Below are positions 8,065 to 17,018 of a stretch of DNA of 45,348 bases, piece by piece (position 1 is the first letter of the stretch; each line of letters starts with the position of its first letter). This DNA is from Elusimicrobiota bacterium. GTDB lineage: Bacteria; Elusimicrobiota; Elusimicrobia; Elusimicrobiales; UBA9959. The stretch covers positions 1 through 45,348 of the forward strand of contig JACQWV010000006.1 of the NCBI GenBank assembly GCA_016209085.1, written 5' to 3'. The notes beneath the pieces were generated by a model. That model was not told the DNA's origin, searched no databases, and saw nothing but the letters and a program-made list of their open reading frames with translations. Made by a program: the position numbers and the translations under genes.

Positions 8065-9600
8065 TTAACGGAGAGTGGATTCTTCAAAGGATTCAACGAT
8101 AAAAGTGAAAATTTTTGAATTTTTATCTTTCCAGCATTCTTTCTCAAGCCCGGCTTTCTGTGTGCATATTTCATTTAAAAAATCCGTTTTATCCGGAATC
8201 TTTTCCCACACTTGCGGAAGGAAAAGCCCGGAACGGCCGTCTCTGGCTATTATGACGCCTGATTTGCCGGGTATTATTTCATTTTCCCCATTTGCCTGCC
8301 TTATCGGGGAAAGGAGAGAAATCTCAATTTCAATTTTTTCAAATTCGTCTTTTGAAAGAGGCGCGAACCTGTGGTCATCAAAAGCTGCAGACTGAGCGGA
8401 ATGCATAACTGCGTCTCTTAAAGTCATCTGCGGCTGAATATTGCCTATGCAGCCCCGCAGGTTTTTATTTATGGTGAGCGTGACAAAAACAGCGGCCGGG
8501 AGATTAAAAACATAATCATCCGACAAATCCCCCTCTTTCCCCCTTTGTAAAAGGGGGATGAAGGGGGATTTTTCTTCAAATTTCAGCCGTATGCTTTCCC
8601 TGGCGAGTTTCAGCAATTCCTCTTTCTGTTTTGCGTTTAATTTGAGTCTAAAAGGTTTTCTCCCCTCGCCTTTTACAAAAACTCCTGCGCCGTAGCCGAC
8701 TACTCTTTCCTTTTCCGCATTTTGCGGATTGGTATCGTATGAATCAGCGTATTTGAGTTTTACAAAGCCGCCTGTGCCTAAATTTTTAAGAGCCGCAAGC
8801 CCTGCTGTCATGGCCGCCTCGCCGCAGGCAGTGGTCGCCAGTTCCGGCAGATTTTTAGCGGATAGAATCCGGTTGGCAAGCCAGAAATATTCCGGGTCCA
8901 TTGTTGAATATGCCAGGAGAACGCTCTCGTCCGCTTTTCCGGCGAGATTATGGCCGGGATAATGCGACAAATCCGAGGATATCACAAACAGGACGTTTTT
9001 GTTTTTCAAATGTTTTGCAAGCAGTTCCCCTATCTTCACAAGCTCTTCAATGTTTTCGGTATTTAACACAATCGGAAGAATCCTGAAATCATTTTTAAGC
9101 TTTTTCTGCAGAAAAGGAAGCTGAACCTCAAGGCAGTGCTCTCTTGCGTGAGCCGGAGCATTATCCTCAAACAGAGGACTTTCCTTTATGAGCGCTTCAG
9201 CCAGTTTTTCGTCTATTTTTACCTGTCCCAAAGGCGTCTCAAACGCTCCTTTTGAATAAACAGCCGCGCCTTTCACAGGCATGGTATGGGCTGCGCCGAG
9301 CAAAACAACGGTTTCGTAAGAGCCTAAAATCGCCGCGTAAGCATGAGCAGCAACCCCGCCTGAGAAAACATACCCTGCATGTGGAACGAGAATTCCCAGG
9401 ACTTTGCCTGTTTTCTTTTTTTCCGCTTTTGAAAGAACCGCGTCAATGAACCCTGAAAGTTCATTTTTCTCAGCCGGATAAAAAGCCCCTGCCACGACAG
9501 GCTGCCTTGCCTGAGCAAAAGCCGAGATAACAAGGTAATAAGGTGATAGGGTGATAAGTAAAAAAACGACATAACTCTTGAACATTTTTTCTACATACAT
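8065..9600 (-). CDS. MEMO1-AMMECR1 fusion protein (AmmeMemoRadiSam system proteins B and A)
   Basis: 511 residues. The start at 9600 follows AGGGGG. The N-terminus (about 1-31) is a signal peptide or anchor ending near AFAQA. The MEMO domain (about 34-310) shows VAGAFYPA, LVPHAGYVFSGGVAA and ISSDLSHYPGH, and the AMMECR1 domain (about 365-505) shows LRGCIGNIQP and FAPLSKDEFEKIEIEISLL. These are the partners of a radical SAM enzyme, encoded 68 bp upstream, in the AmmeMemoRadiSam set, whose substrate is unknown. The linker contains SPFIPLLQRGKEGDLS, the translation of a palindromic repeat (8525-8571) inserted in frame. A signal peptide on this normally cytosolic pair is unusual. Confidence 0.88.
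   Translation of the reverse strand: MYVEKMFKSYVVFLLITLSPYYLVISAFAQARQPVVAGAFYPAEKNELSGFIDAVLSKAEKKKTGKVLGILVPHAGYVFSGGVAAHAYAAILGSYETVVLLGAAHTMPVKGAAVYSKGAFETPLGQVKIDEKLAEALIKESPLFEDNAPAHAREHCLEVQLPFLQKKLKNDFRILPIVLNTENIEELVKIGELLAKHLKNKNVLFVISSDLSHYPGHNLAGKADESVLLAYSTMDPEYFWLANRILSAKNLPELATTACGEAAMTAGLAALKNLGTGGFVKLKYADSYDTNPQNAEKERVVGYGAGVFVKGEGRKPFRLKLNAKQKEELLKLARESIRLKFEEKSPFIPLLQRGKEGDLSDDYVFNLPAAVFVTLTINKNLRGCIGNIQPQMTLRDAVMHSAQSAAFDDHRFAPLSKDEFEKIEIEISLLSPIRQANGENEIIPGKSGVIIARDGRSGLFLPQVWEKIPDKTDFLNEICTQKAGLEKECWKDKNSKIFTFIVESFEESTLR
8525..8571. repeat. C/G-run palindromic repeat inside a coding linker
   Basis: The complementary arms aaatccccct and agggggattt enclose an inner CCCCCTTT/AAAGGGGG hairpin. 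It encodes the linker between the MEMO and AMMECR1 domains. A related repeat lies at 16914-16988. Confidence 0.7.
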
Positions 9601-9668
9601 AATTTCCCCCTTTCTTTACTTATTACCTTTTACCTTGTAACCTTGTTAACTTATAACCTTCTTCTTTA

Positions 9669-10898
9669 TTACCAGATTCCCGGTATTTTCGCGCCGTCAT
9701 AGGGACACCTGCCTTTGTTCGGCGTAAGCAGGTCTTTTAAAACAGCATACCCGTATCTTTCAATAAGAACTCTTTTGCATCTGGGGCAATACGTATGCTC
9801 GGCCGGATGACCCGTGACATTGCCGATATAAACATATTGCAATCCTTCTTTTAACGCAATGTTTCTGGCTTTTTCAAGTGTCTCAACAGGCGTTGCAGGG
9901 ATGTTCTGGAGCTGGTAATTCGGGGAGAATCTTGAAAAAAAAACAGGGACTTCTTTTCCTAAGTTTTTTTTTATCCATAAAACCATCTCTTTCATACTCT
10001 CTTCATCGTCATTGAGACCAGGCGCTACAAGATTCACAATCTCAAACAGGGCATTGTTTTTTTTTAGCTCCAATAGGGTGTTTTTAACCGGTTCAAGTTC
10101 TCCTGAAACGTATTCCTTGTAAAAGCGGCTGTTGAATCCTTTTAAATCAATTTTTACAATGTCCATATACTTTAAAAGTTCTTTGAGAGGTCCGGGATTT
10201 ATGTAGCCCGCGCTTATCATGACGTTCTTGAGACCTTTCTCCGAGGCAAGTTTAGCGGTTTCTAACATGTACTCGTAAAAAACAACCGGCTCAGAATAAG
10301 TATAAGCGATTGACCTGGATTTTGTCGCAAGACTGTAATTGACTATATCTTCCGGGGCCAGGGTTTCAACCTCTTTGTGTTCAAGACTCCCGAATATTCT
10401 CCGGGTCAAGCCGTCCATCACAAGATTGATTTTTACGGGCACGATGCTTTTTGCAGACGCTTCTTCAGGGTAAATCGTAGAGATTTCCCAGTTTTGGCAG
10501 GATTTACATCTGAGGTTGCATCCCGGCGCGGCAAGGGAATATATCAGACTTCCCGGATAGAGATGATAAACCGGCTTTTTCTCCATGGGGTCCAGATGCA
10601 CGGAAACCGCCTTTGAATAAACAAGCGTCTTCAGTTTTCCCCCCTGATTTATTCTCACCCTGCACCTGCCCCTTGTCCCCTCCGGCAGAAAGCAATTCCA
10701 CGGGCACAGCCTGCACTGCACGCCGTTGCAGATTCCGTATCCGAATTTTCCTTCTCTCACCCATGGGTTCTTTGCGGGAAACAGGGTTGAAAACGAGCCG
10801 GGCGGAGGAAATTTTGAAATAAACAGAGCGGCTCCGACATTGATGGCAAGAATCAAAGTTAAAACAAACAGACCTGCCGCCTGGTTGAATTTTTCCAT
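9669..10898 (-). CDS. AmmeMemoRadiSam system radical SAM enzyme, membrane-anchored
   Basis: 409 residues. One hydrophobic helix at about 9-30 comes first. Then comes a Cys-rich N-terminal domain (GICNGVQCRLCPWNC) and the radical SAM core with APGCNLRCKSCQNWEIS (CxxxCxxC, near 133-141), which binds the 4Fe-4S cluster. The C-terminal region has a CPRC motif (near 372). This is the AmmeMemoRadiSam radical SAM family, a PflA-like activase relative. It stands directly upstream of the MEMO-AMMECR1 fusion on the same strand, probably in one operon. The N-terminal helix is uncommon; the catalytic domain should face the cytosol, where SAM and reductant are. The ribosome site before ATG 10898 is weak. 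Confidence 0.88.
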   Translation of the reverse strand: MEKFNQAAGLFVLTLILAINVGAALFISKFPPPGSFSTLFPAKNPWVREGKFGYGICNGVQCRLCPWNCFLPEGTRGRCRVRINQGGKLKTLVYSKAVSVHLDPMEKKPVYHLYPGSLIYSLAAPGCNLRCKSCQNWEISTIYPEEASAKSIVPVKINLVMDGLTRRIFGSLEHKEVETLAPEDIVNYSLATKSRSIAYTYSEPVVFYEYMLETAKLASEKGLKNVMISAGYINPGPLKELLKYMDIVKIDLKGFNSRFYKEYVSGELEPVKNTLLELKKNNALFEIVNLVAPGLNDDEESMKEMVLWIKKNLGKEVPVFFSRFSPNYQLQNIPATPVETLEKARNIALKEGLQYVYIGNVTGHPAEHTYCPRCKRVLIERYGYAVLKDLLTPNKGRCPYDGAKIPGIW

Positions 10899-10936
10899 AA
10901 CTAGTTCAATGTAACTTAAATAATGTTATGCTGAAT

Positions 10937-10987
10937 GTAGGGGCTTGATTCATCAAGCCCGACGGGTTGGATAAATCCAACCCCTAC
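10937..10987. repeat. Two-hairpin GTAGGGG...CCCCTAC repeat
   Basis: The hairpins GGGCTTGAT/ATCAAGCCC and GGGTTGGAT/ATCCAACCC sit between GTAG and CTAC borders. It has the same architecture as 3111-3170. It lies in the gap between the LOG gene and the radical SAM gene. Confidence 0.7.
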
Positions 10988-11017
10988 ACACTGTCAAGAG
11001 ATTTTTTGGACACCACA

Positions 11018-11869
11018 CTAATGCAGAGAGTGTTTTTTGTAAAAATCAACTATTATTTTCCATGCTTCTTCGGCTGTTTCAGCGTACTGAAAAAGGCTCA
11101 AATCTTCTTCTGAAATATAACCGTGTTCGGCAACAGCCTTGAAATTTATTGCTTTTTTCCAGTATTCTTTCCCGACAAGAATGATCGGCAGTTTCCTTTT
11201 TTTCCCGGTCTGCACCAGCGTGAGAACTTCAAAAAGTTCGTCCATTGTGCCGAATCCGCCGGGAAAAACCACAAGGGCTTTCGCGCGCATGACAAAATGC
11301 ATTTTTCTTATTGCAAAATAATGGAACCTGAAGCAGAATTCAGGAGAGACGTACGGGTTCGGCCCCTGCTCCATGGGAAGCGTGATGTTGAGTCCTATGC
11401 TTTTTGAGCCTGATTCATAAGCCCCCCTGTTGGCGGCTTCCATTATGCCGGGGCCTCCGCCTGTAACCACAATAAATTTATGCCCTCCCAGACTCCCGTT
11501 TTCAGACACAAGCTCTGAAAACTTTTTAGCCTCCTCATAATAAACATGGGACTTTAAAAGTATCATGGCCGCTTTGAGCTTTTTTTTCAGACTATTATCT
11601 AAGGGATTTTTTTTGAACATTTTCCGGAGACTCTGCACCCTTTCCTCGGATTCTTCCATGGACCATATCCTTGCGCTGCCGAAAATCACTATCGTGGATT
11701 TAACGCCGTGTTCGCTTAAAATCATCTCCGGCTTGAGAAGTTCAAGGTGAAGTCTCAGAGGCCTTAACTCGTCGCGGTTAATGAATTTTGCATCCGTATA
11801 CGCTTTCCTGTAAGCGCCGGACTTTCTTAATTTTAAAACCTGTTTATATAAATCGTCTTTTGTGTTCAC
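11018..11869 (-). CDS. LOG-family protein (cytokinin riboside 5'-monophosphate phosphoribohydrolase type)
   Basis: 283 residues. It starts with GTG at 11869, preceded by AAGGAG at eight bases. The Rossmann-like LOG domain (about 58-275) has VTGGGPGIMEAANRGA, RKMHFVMRAKALVVFPGGF and the hallmark PGGFGTMDE. LOG enzymes hydrolyse nucleoside monophosphates to base and ribose 5-phosphate; many bacterial members are of uncertain substrate and were long misnamed lysine decarboxylases. The gene lies 34 bp behind dxs, with a small AAAAAGGTA/TACCTTTTT hairpin between them, and is likely cotranscribed. The N-terminal ~55 residues are an extension of helical character. Confidence 0.85.
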   Translation of the reverse strand: MNTKDDLYKQVLKLRKSGAYRKAYTDAKFINRDELRPLRLHLELLKPEMILSEHGVKSTIVIFGSARIWSMEESEERVQSLRKMFKKNPLDNSLKKKLKAAMILLKSHVYYEEAKKFSELVSENGSLGGHKFIVVTGGGPGIMEAANRGAYESGSKSIGLNITLPMEQGPNPYVSPEFCFRFHYFAIRKMHFVMRAKALVVFPGGFGTMDELFEVLTLVQTGKKRKLPIILVGKEYWKKAINFKAVAEHGYISEEDLSLFQYAETAEEAWKIIVDFYKKHSLH

Positions 11870-11903
11870 GATGGTTCTCCTTAAAAAGGTAACAGGTACC
11901 TTT

Positions 11904-13760
11904 TTAGCTTATCCAGTTTAAAATCCTTTCGCAAATTCCGGTTGAATCAAGCCTTAAATCCTTATAAAGTTCATCGGGTCTTCCATGTCCGACAAACGCA
12001 TCAGGTATGCCTAATTTCAGCATCTCCGCTTTTATGCCTTTTTCCTGCGCTGTTTCAAGCACGTAGGAGCCGAAACCTCCCAGAAGAGCGTTGTCCTCAA
12101 CAGTCACTATCCGCCCGGACATTGCAGCGGCTTCTTCAATCAGATTCAAATCAAGCGGCTTGACGAATCTCATGTCCGCCACGCCGGCGTCAATTCCTTT
12201 TTCTTTCAGGAGCTCAGCCGCTTTCAAAGCAGGATGCACCCTGTTGCCTATTGCAAGTATGTTCAAATCTTTCCCTTTTTTCAGGAAAATCCCGGTCCCG
12301 GGCTTTATGAATTTTAAATCCCCGTCTATTTCAACCCCGAAACCCTTGCCGCGCGGATATCTTATGAATACCGGCAGGTTAAATTCAAAAGCAGTCTTGA
12401 GCATATGCCTGAGTTCGTTCTCGTCCGCAGGGGCCATAATAACTATATTCGGCAGCATTCTGAATAATCCCATGTCAAACACCCCGTGGTGAGTCGGCCC
12501 GTCTTCGCCGACTATCCCGGCCCTGTCCATGGCTATTACTACCGGCAGTTTCTGCAGGCACACGTCATGCATCACCTGGTCAAACGCCCTCTGCATAAAA
12601 GACGAATATATTGCCGCAACCGGTTTGAGCCCTTGAACTGCCATGCCTGCGGCAAAAGTAACGGCATGGCCCTCTGCTATGCCCACGTCATAATATCTAT
12701 CAGGATATTTGTCCCTGAACGAGTCAAGGCCGGCGCCCTCCGGCATTGCGGCGGTTATCGCGACGATTCTGGAATCATCTTCGGCTAATTTGAGAATCGT
12801 GTCTGAAAAGACTCTGGTAAACGTCGGTATTGCGGCCGGGTCTTTATGAGCAAGGCCGGTTTCAACGTCAAATTTTCCCGCTCCGTGAAATTCTATGGGC
12901 TGGTCCTCGGCAGGGTCGTATCCCTTGCCCTTTTTTGTCACCACGTGCAGCAAAACCGGCCCTTTGAGATTTTTTACATAACCGAGGATTTCCACAAGCT
13001 CCGGTATGTTGTGCCCGTCAACGGGGCCGAAATAACTGAAACCCATTTCTTCAAATACCATGCCGGGGAAAAACAGCACTCTTGCTCTTTTTGCAACCCT
13101 CAAGAGATTTTTTCCCCAGAATTTGAACTTGCCGAGCACGATTTCCATCCGTCTTTCAGCGTTCTGGACGGTTCCCATGGTCAGAAGTTTTGTCAGGATT
13201 TTTGCGAGGGTTCCGACTCTCCTGGAGATGAACATCTGATTGTCGTTTAAAACAACCAGTATGTCCGTTCCAAGCTGGCCTATATTCTGCATTGCCTCCC
13301 AGGACATCCCGCCTGTCATACATCCGTCTGAAACCACAGCCACCACCCTGTGTCTGTATCCGTAGTAATCCCTGGCTGCGGCTATTCCGCACGCGGCAGA
13401 CAACGCGGTTGAAGCATGCCCGGCGCCGAAAACGTCGTATTCCGACTCCTCCCTTTTTAAAAATCCCGATATCCCGCCTTTCTGCCTGATGTTTTTAAAT
13501 TTGTCGTATCGTCCGGTTAATATTTTGTGAGCATAAGCCTGATGACCGGTATCAAACACTATCTTATCCAGAGGCATGTCGTAGACGTAGTGAAGCGCGA
13601 TTATTAAGTCAGTTGCGCCGAGGCTTGAAGCCAGATGACCGCCGGTTCCGCTTATCACATCCACTATCGTCTTTCTTATTTCCTTCGCCACATCCGGCAG
13701 TTTTTCCACTTTTATCTTTTTAAGGTCTGAAGGACTCTTGATATTCTGAAGAAATTTCAC
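11904..13760 (-). CDS. dxs: 1-deoxy-D-xylulose-5-phosphate synthase
   Basis: 618 residues from GTG 13760, preceded by AGGAG at eight bases; a frame extension to GTG 13769 has no better site. The enzyme joins pyruvate and glyceraldehyde 3-phosphate with thiamine diphosphate in the first step of the MEP isoprenoid pathway. Thiamine-site motifs are GTGGHLASSLG, SDGCMTGGMSWEAMQNIG and NDNQM. The pyrimidine-domain segments AMPEGAGLDSF, YDVGIAEGHAVTFAAGMA and DRAGIVGEDGPTHHGVFD are intact, and the transketolase C-terminal domain follows. The length is normal. The prenyl synthase gene lies just upstream, so substrate supply and chain elongation are linked in one cluster. Confidence 0.96.
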   Translation of the reverse strand: MKFLQNIKSPSDLKKIKVEKLPDVAKEIRKTIVDVISGTGGHLASSLGATDLIIALHYVYDMPLDKIVFDTGHQAYAHKILTGRYDKFKNIRQKGGISGFLKREESEYDVFGAGHASTALSAACGIAAARDYYGYRHRVVAVVSDGCMTGGMSWEAMQNIGQLGTDILVVLNDNQMFISRRVGTLAKILTKLLTMGTVQNAERRMEIVLGKFKFWGKNLLRVAKRARVLFFPGMVFEEMGFSYFGPVDGHNIPELVEILGYVKNLKGPVLLHVVTKKGKGYDPAEDQPIEFHGAGKFDVETGLAHKDPAAIPTFTRVFSDTILKLAEDDSRIVAITAAMPEGAGLDSFRDKYPDRYYDVGIAEGHAVTFAAGMAVQGLKPVAAIYSSFMQRAFDQVMHDVCLQKLPVVIAMDRAGIVGEDGPTHHGVFDMGLFRMLPNIVIMAPADENELRHMLKTAFEFNLPVFIRYPRGKGFGVEIDGDLKFIKPGTGIFLKKGKDLNILAIGNRVHPALKAAELLKEKGIDAGVADMRFVKPLDLNLIEEAAAMSGRIVTVEDNALLGGFGSYVLETAQEKGIKAEMLKLGIPDAFVGHGRPDELYKDLRLDSTGICERILNWIS

Positions 13761-13821
13761 GCCAATCACTCCTGCAGTTTAATTTGTAATTCTTTGTTGT
13801 TTTGCAGTTGCTGTTACTCAT

Positions 13822-13846
13822 TTGCACGCCAAGGGCGTGCAACTAC
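13822..13846. repeat. Short hairpin repeat
   Basis: The hairpin ttgcacgcc/gggcgtgcaa is followed by CTAC. The same hairpin type (GTTGCACGCCCTTGG) begins the repeat-rich gap at 33448. It lies between the prenyl synthase gene and dxs. Confidence 0.5.
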
Positions 13847-13865
13847 AAACCACTGGTTACTGTTG

Positions 13866-14813
13866 TTACCTGTCTCTCCTGCATATATACCCGGCTATTT
13901 CCTCAATCACTTTTACTTTTGAAGCCGGCCTTTTCAGCAGAGAAAGCTCCTTGCGGGTCCGGTCCAAAAGTTCCTCTGCTTTTTTCAAGGATTTTTCTAT
14001 TCCATACATGGAAACGTAAGTGAGTTTTTTGTTCCTTGCGTCGCTCCCGCTCTTCCCCAATTTCTTCTTGTCAGCCGTTACATCCAGAACATCATCCACA
14101 ATCTGGAAAGCAAGACCCATCATCCTGCCGGCATTTGAAAGAATTCTGCAGTCTTTCTCAGGAGCGTCTGCAAGAACCGCTCCGATCTGAACGCCGGCCT
14201 GAATCAAATCAGCCGTTTTATGAAGATGTATGTAATTTAAAAGCTTGCCGGCTGAAGAAAAACGCTTCTCCAGAGGATACCCCTCCGCCTCCAGGTCGGC
14301 CGCCTGCCCGCCTGCCATCCCGCCTGCGCCTGCCTTTGCAGAAAGGATTTCAACGGCCTTTAAAACGTTTCCCGGCTTTATGCCTTTTACTTTTGAATTC
14401 ATTGCAAGAACGTTGAAGGCGTTTGTCAGAAGAGCGTCGCCGGCGAGAACCGCCAGGCCTTCCCCGTAAACTTTATGGTTTGTAGGAATCCCCCTCCTGA
14501 AATTATCGTCGTCCATGGCAGGCAGATCGTCATGGATAAGCGAATAAGTGTGAATCATTTCCAGAGAACAGGCGGCCGGAAGAATTCTTCTGAAATCGGG
14601 TTTAAAAATCTCGTAAGCTGCGGTCGCAAGAACCGGACGTATGCGCTTCCCGCCCGCGTTTATTGAATAAAGCATCGCTTCAATCAGTTTAGGCTGGCCG
14701 AAATCAATATTATTGATAAATTTTTTCAACTCTCTGTCTATTATCCGGGCTCTTTTGGAGAGGAAGGATTCAATATTCACATTAAAATTATACAAATTTA
14801 CCCCGTATATCAT
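13866..14813 (-). CDS. ispA: Polyprenyl (farnesyl/geranyl) diphosphate synthase
   Basis: 315 residues. It condenses isopentenyl diphosphate with allylic diphosphates. The first Asp-rich motif is HDDLPAMDDDNFRRG (near 92-106), the second is VDDVLDV (near 238). GGKRIRPVL and the GQAADLEAE region are also present, all typical of the FPP synthase group. The compact DDxxxxD first motif suggests a short-chain product of C15-C20. The start is uncertain: ATG 14813 has no clear ribosome site, and a GTG in frame near 14783 would remove ten residues. It is followed by dxs 97 bp downstream, after a short hairpin repeat. Confidence 0.9.
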   Translation of the reverse strand: MIYGVNLYNFNVNIESFLSKRARIIDRELKKFINNIDFGQPKLIEAMLYSINAGGKRIRPVLATAAYEIFKPDFRRILPAACSLEMIHTYSLIHDDLPAMDDDNFRRGIPTNHKVYGEGLAVLAGDALLTNAFNVLAMNSKVKGIKPGNVLKAVEILSAKAGAGGMAGGQAADLEAEGYPLEKRFSSAGKLLNYIHLHKTADLIQAGVQIGAVLADAPEKDCRILSNAGRMMGLAFQIVDDVLDVTADKKKLGKSGSDARNKKLTYVSMYGIEKSLKKAEELLDRTRKELSLLKRPASKVKVIEEIAGYICRRDR

Positions 14814-14947
14814 CTTTGGTAAAAAGCAGCACAGGCAAATTCATGACTTCAATTTAAAAATTAAAAACCCGCCTAATTTGCGTCGTATTTGCCTGACACT
14901 TCTTTCCGCTGCTTTTTTGCGGAAAGACCAAAGTTGTATTACGGGGT

Positions 14948-16039
14948 TTACCAGATAAGCTGAAATCCTATTCTGTGCGTGGCGCCGAAATCGCCGTAAT
15001 TCAGGTATGCATAATCCACTCTGGCGCCGCTTATTATGTTTTCCTTTTCCGTAAACCTGTCAAGGTTCAATCCCAGCCCGCCGCTGATTTTTGAGCCTTC
15101 GTCTTTGCGGGACACATAACCCATGCGAAACTGGAAAAGCCTGAGTATGTCTGTTTCAATCCCGAAGCTCCCGTACCTGTCCTTGTCCGATTCTTTGACC
15201 ATATCGCCGATGAGCGTAAAAATCATTATGTCCCCCACCGTGTGAAAGTCTTTGGCGATTCCAAATCTTGATACGGATGAAACTTCATAGGAGGATGTAA
15301 AAAACTTCTGCTTCCCGCCCGCGTTCAGAAAGGAAGCGCCTATCTGGAAATGATGAGGAAGAACAAGCAGGGCTCCGAAGTCAAAAGTATACGTTTTGGA
15401 TGTCAAATCATCCAGTGTCTCGGCTACGCTTTTGGCGCTCGCGCCGATTGAAAATCTGTAAACCTTGGGCCGGTAGTCCGTAACCGGCTCTATTCTGGTC
15501 CAGTTGGGGGTAATTATCATGGGGTCAAGTTTTCCCCTGTCCTGGGGAAAATTGGGGAAAGACTGGGAAACTGAGAGGATTATAAACTGGTGCGAGGTGT
15601 CGGTATTGCCGAGAAGTATGTCGTCCTGGTCATAACTCGGTATGTCGCCGCTGTCAAGCATTGAAAAACCCAGCCCGACAGCGCCGTATTTTGAGCGGTA
15701 GGTTATTGCCGCGTACTCCTGCCTGATGCCGACCACGTATTGATTATGACTGCCTGAAAAACATGAATAACTTAAAAGCCCCAACCCTGCCGGATTGAAC
15801 AGAATTGAATCAGGGCTTATCATTGCGGTGTAAGACTGGCCCAGGGCGGAAGGTATGACGGCAACCGGAATTTTAAGAAAATTGGCCGAGGTGGCGCCTG
15901 TTTCAGGACCGGCATAAACATCAGTGACCAGTGACCAGTAACCAGTAACCAGTAACAGCAAAGAACAAGAGAACCATCTGCGAATCAGAGAAACTCGCGG
16001 GTTCTTCAAAGTTTGCTTTGCATTAATCCGGTTTTTCAT
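14948..16039 (-). CDS. PorV/PorQ-like outer-membrane beta-barrel protein
   Basis: About 363 residues from ATG 16039. The N-terminus has a basic stretch, a hydrophobic core (CSLLLLVTGYWSLVT) and a cleavage region near VYAG, so a Sec signal peptide is likely. The mature start GATSANFLKIPVAVIPSALGQ and LFNPAGLGLL are hallmarks of PorV/PorQ (UPF0164) proteins, FadL-like barrels linked in Bacteroidetes to type IX secretion and here perhaps a general transporter. The remainder shows alternating beta-strand pattern and ends in an aromatic residue (FQLIW), typical of barrels. It is preceded by a hairpin with U-run at 16051-16082 and a 165-bp non-coding stretch. Confidence 0.8.
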   Translation of the reverse strand: MKNRINAKQTLKNPRVSLIRRWFSCSLLLLVTGYWSLVTDVYAGPETGATSANFLKIPVAVIPSALGQSYTAMISPDSILFNPAGLGLLSYSCFSGSHNQYVVGIRQEYAAITYRSKYGAVGLGFSMLDSGDIPSYDQDDILLGNTDTSHQFIILSVSQSFPNFPQDRGKLDPMIITPNWTRIEPVTDYRPKVYRFSIGASAKSVAETLDDLTSKTYTFDFGALLVLPHHFQIGASFLNAGGKQKFFTSSYEVSSVSRFGIAKDFHTVGDIMIFTLIGDMVKESDKDRYGSFGIETDILRLFQFRMGYVSRKDEGSKISGGLGLNLDRFTEKENIISGARVDYAYLNYGDFGATHRIGFQLIW

Positions 16040-16050
16040 AAGAAAAAACA

Positions 16051-16082
16051 AAAAAACCAGCCATTAGGCTCCTGACCTAATG
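16051..16082 (-). promoter_or_regulatory. Hairpin plus U-run in the leader of the PorV-like gene (possible attenuator)
   Basis: On the minus strand CATTAGG/CCTAATG forms a seven-bp stem with loop TCAGGAG, followed by GCTGG and a T7 run, only a few bases before the start codon. It looks like a factor-independent terminator or attenuator. No full riboswitch fold was recognised upstream. Confidence 0.4.
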
Positions 16083-16162
16083 TTCTATTTATAGTATACA
16101 TCACTATATGACTTTTTCAATGTCAAAATTGTTACAAAAGTAAGCCCGCCGCAGCGACAAAA

Positions 16163-16192
16163 AAGAGGGCTGGAACCGAATCCAGCCCTCTT
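16163..16192 (-). terminator. Factor-independent terminator
   Basis: A perfect 12-bp stem aagagggctgga/tccagccctctt with a six-base loop, followed on the minus strand by a T6 run. It ends the transcript after the clostripain tail remnant (16217-16293) and the DUF6714 gene. Confidence 0.85.
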
Positions 16193-16216
16193 TTAAAAAC
16201 TCCTCTTATTTGATTT

Positions 16217-16293
16217 TTACTTAACCCACTTTATGAAGTCGTCCCATTTGGACTCCTGCGCCCATTTCAGCTCGTCATAGGCGGCGCTGTAAT
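16217..16293 (-). repeat. 77-bp duplicate of the clostripain gene 3' end
   Basis: It is identical to 17955-18031 except for one base (76/77) and includes the last 24 codons and the stop TAA of the clostripain-like gene. It follows the stop of the DUF6714 gene and precedes a terminator. The two copies bracket 1.66 kb holding an orphan tip, a CPBP gene and the DUF6714 gene, as if that block were inserted at the gene's 3' end. Confidence 0.9.
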
Positions 16294-16809
16294 TTATACG
16301 CCAAGAGAACGCTTTCTGTTAATAAAGGATTGAACATTCTCAATCGCTTCATTTAATGGATACGTAGGAAGCCAATCATTGCCATGTCTTTGCTTAATAA
16401 ATTTTAAAAAAGCTATTATAATTTGGAGCTGTCTGTCTGTCATCACTTCTAACCGTTTTCGCACATATTCAGACAACTCTATGCTGGCAGGTCGCGTTGC
16501 CATGATTATTTCCCCTGTAAACAGGTTGGCATGCTCATAGTCGGTTAGAGAAAAAATCATATAAAGAGGTAGATAATAGTGAAAGGCTGCAGGAGACAGA
16601 AAGAACAAATCACTATTAAACTTTGGATTAAGAAATTGCGAAGGTTTTTCTTTCCAATCCTGCCACTTAATGCCTTTAAAACACTCGGCCGTATCCATAG
16701 ATTCTGGGTCAATACCATCCACCAAATCATCATCCCCCGGATATGGCACATCAGCAAATGCTAATTCTATTTCCTTTTTCAGATTTATCGTTTCAGAATC
16801 CAGTGTCAA
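16294..16809 (-). CDS. DUF6714 family protein, second copy (possible orphan immunity gene)
   Basis: 171 residues from TTG 16809, chosen because AAGGAGG lies four bases upstream; the frame itself is open to 16836 and beyond. Conserved DUF6714 features are FADVPYPGDDDLVDG near the start and FFLSPAAFHYYLPLYMIFSL (near 85-104). The stop joins directly onto the duplicated clostripain tail. No toxin-like gene stands upstream, unlike the copy at 450-1079, so if the family is an immunity family this copy is an orphan. Upstream neighbours are a palindromic repeat and a CPBP gene on the same strand. The function is unknown. Confidence 0.75.
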   Translation of the reverse strand: MTLDSETINLKKEIELAFADVPYPGDDDLVDGIDPESMDTAECFKGIKWQDWKEKPSQFLNPKFNSDLFFLSPAAFHYYLPLYMIFSLTDYEHANLFTGEIIMATRPASIELSEYVRKRLEVMTDRQLQIIIAFLKFIKQRHGNDWLPTYPLNEAIENVQSFINRKRSLGV

Positions 16810-16913
16810 ATTGCCTCCTTGGAATAAAAGGCGCATCCGTTTTTAGGCAGTGTTGTTGTATAAAATTCCAACATTTTTTCGCGGCTGTCGCAGCATTCAC
16901 TGAACGCCGTTTC

Positions 16914-16988
16914 TCTCCCTTTAGTAAAGGGAGATTAAGAGGGATTTATTAAATCTCCCCTTGCCCCTCTTTACAAAAGAGGGGATTT
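16914..16988. repeat. Palindromic repeat pair (C/G-run type)
   Basis: Two hairpins, CTCCCTTT/AAAGGGAG and CCCCTCTTTT/AAAAGAGGGG, are joined by a partly palindromic linker with AAATC/GATTT arms. They are of the same kind as 8525-8571. They lie between the DUF6714 and CPBP genes. Confidence 0.65.
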
Positions 16989-17018
16989 CAGTGAGGACTT
17001 ACCCCGCGCGTAACAAAC

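Noticed and set aside
9601-9668. Tandem repeat array in the short gap (accttgttaac, ttataacctt words)
   Set aside because: The words are similar but not periodic; probably low-complexity intergenic sequence.
16051-16140. Cyclic-di-GMP or other riboswitch before the PorV-like gene
   Set aside because: Only a single hairpin with a U-run is visible; no conserved aptamer core could be recognised.
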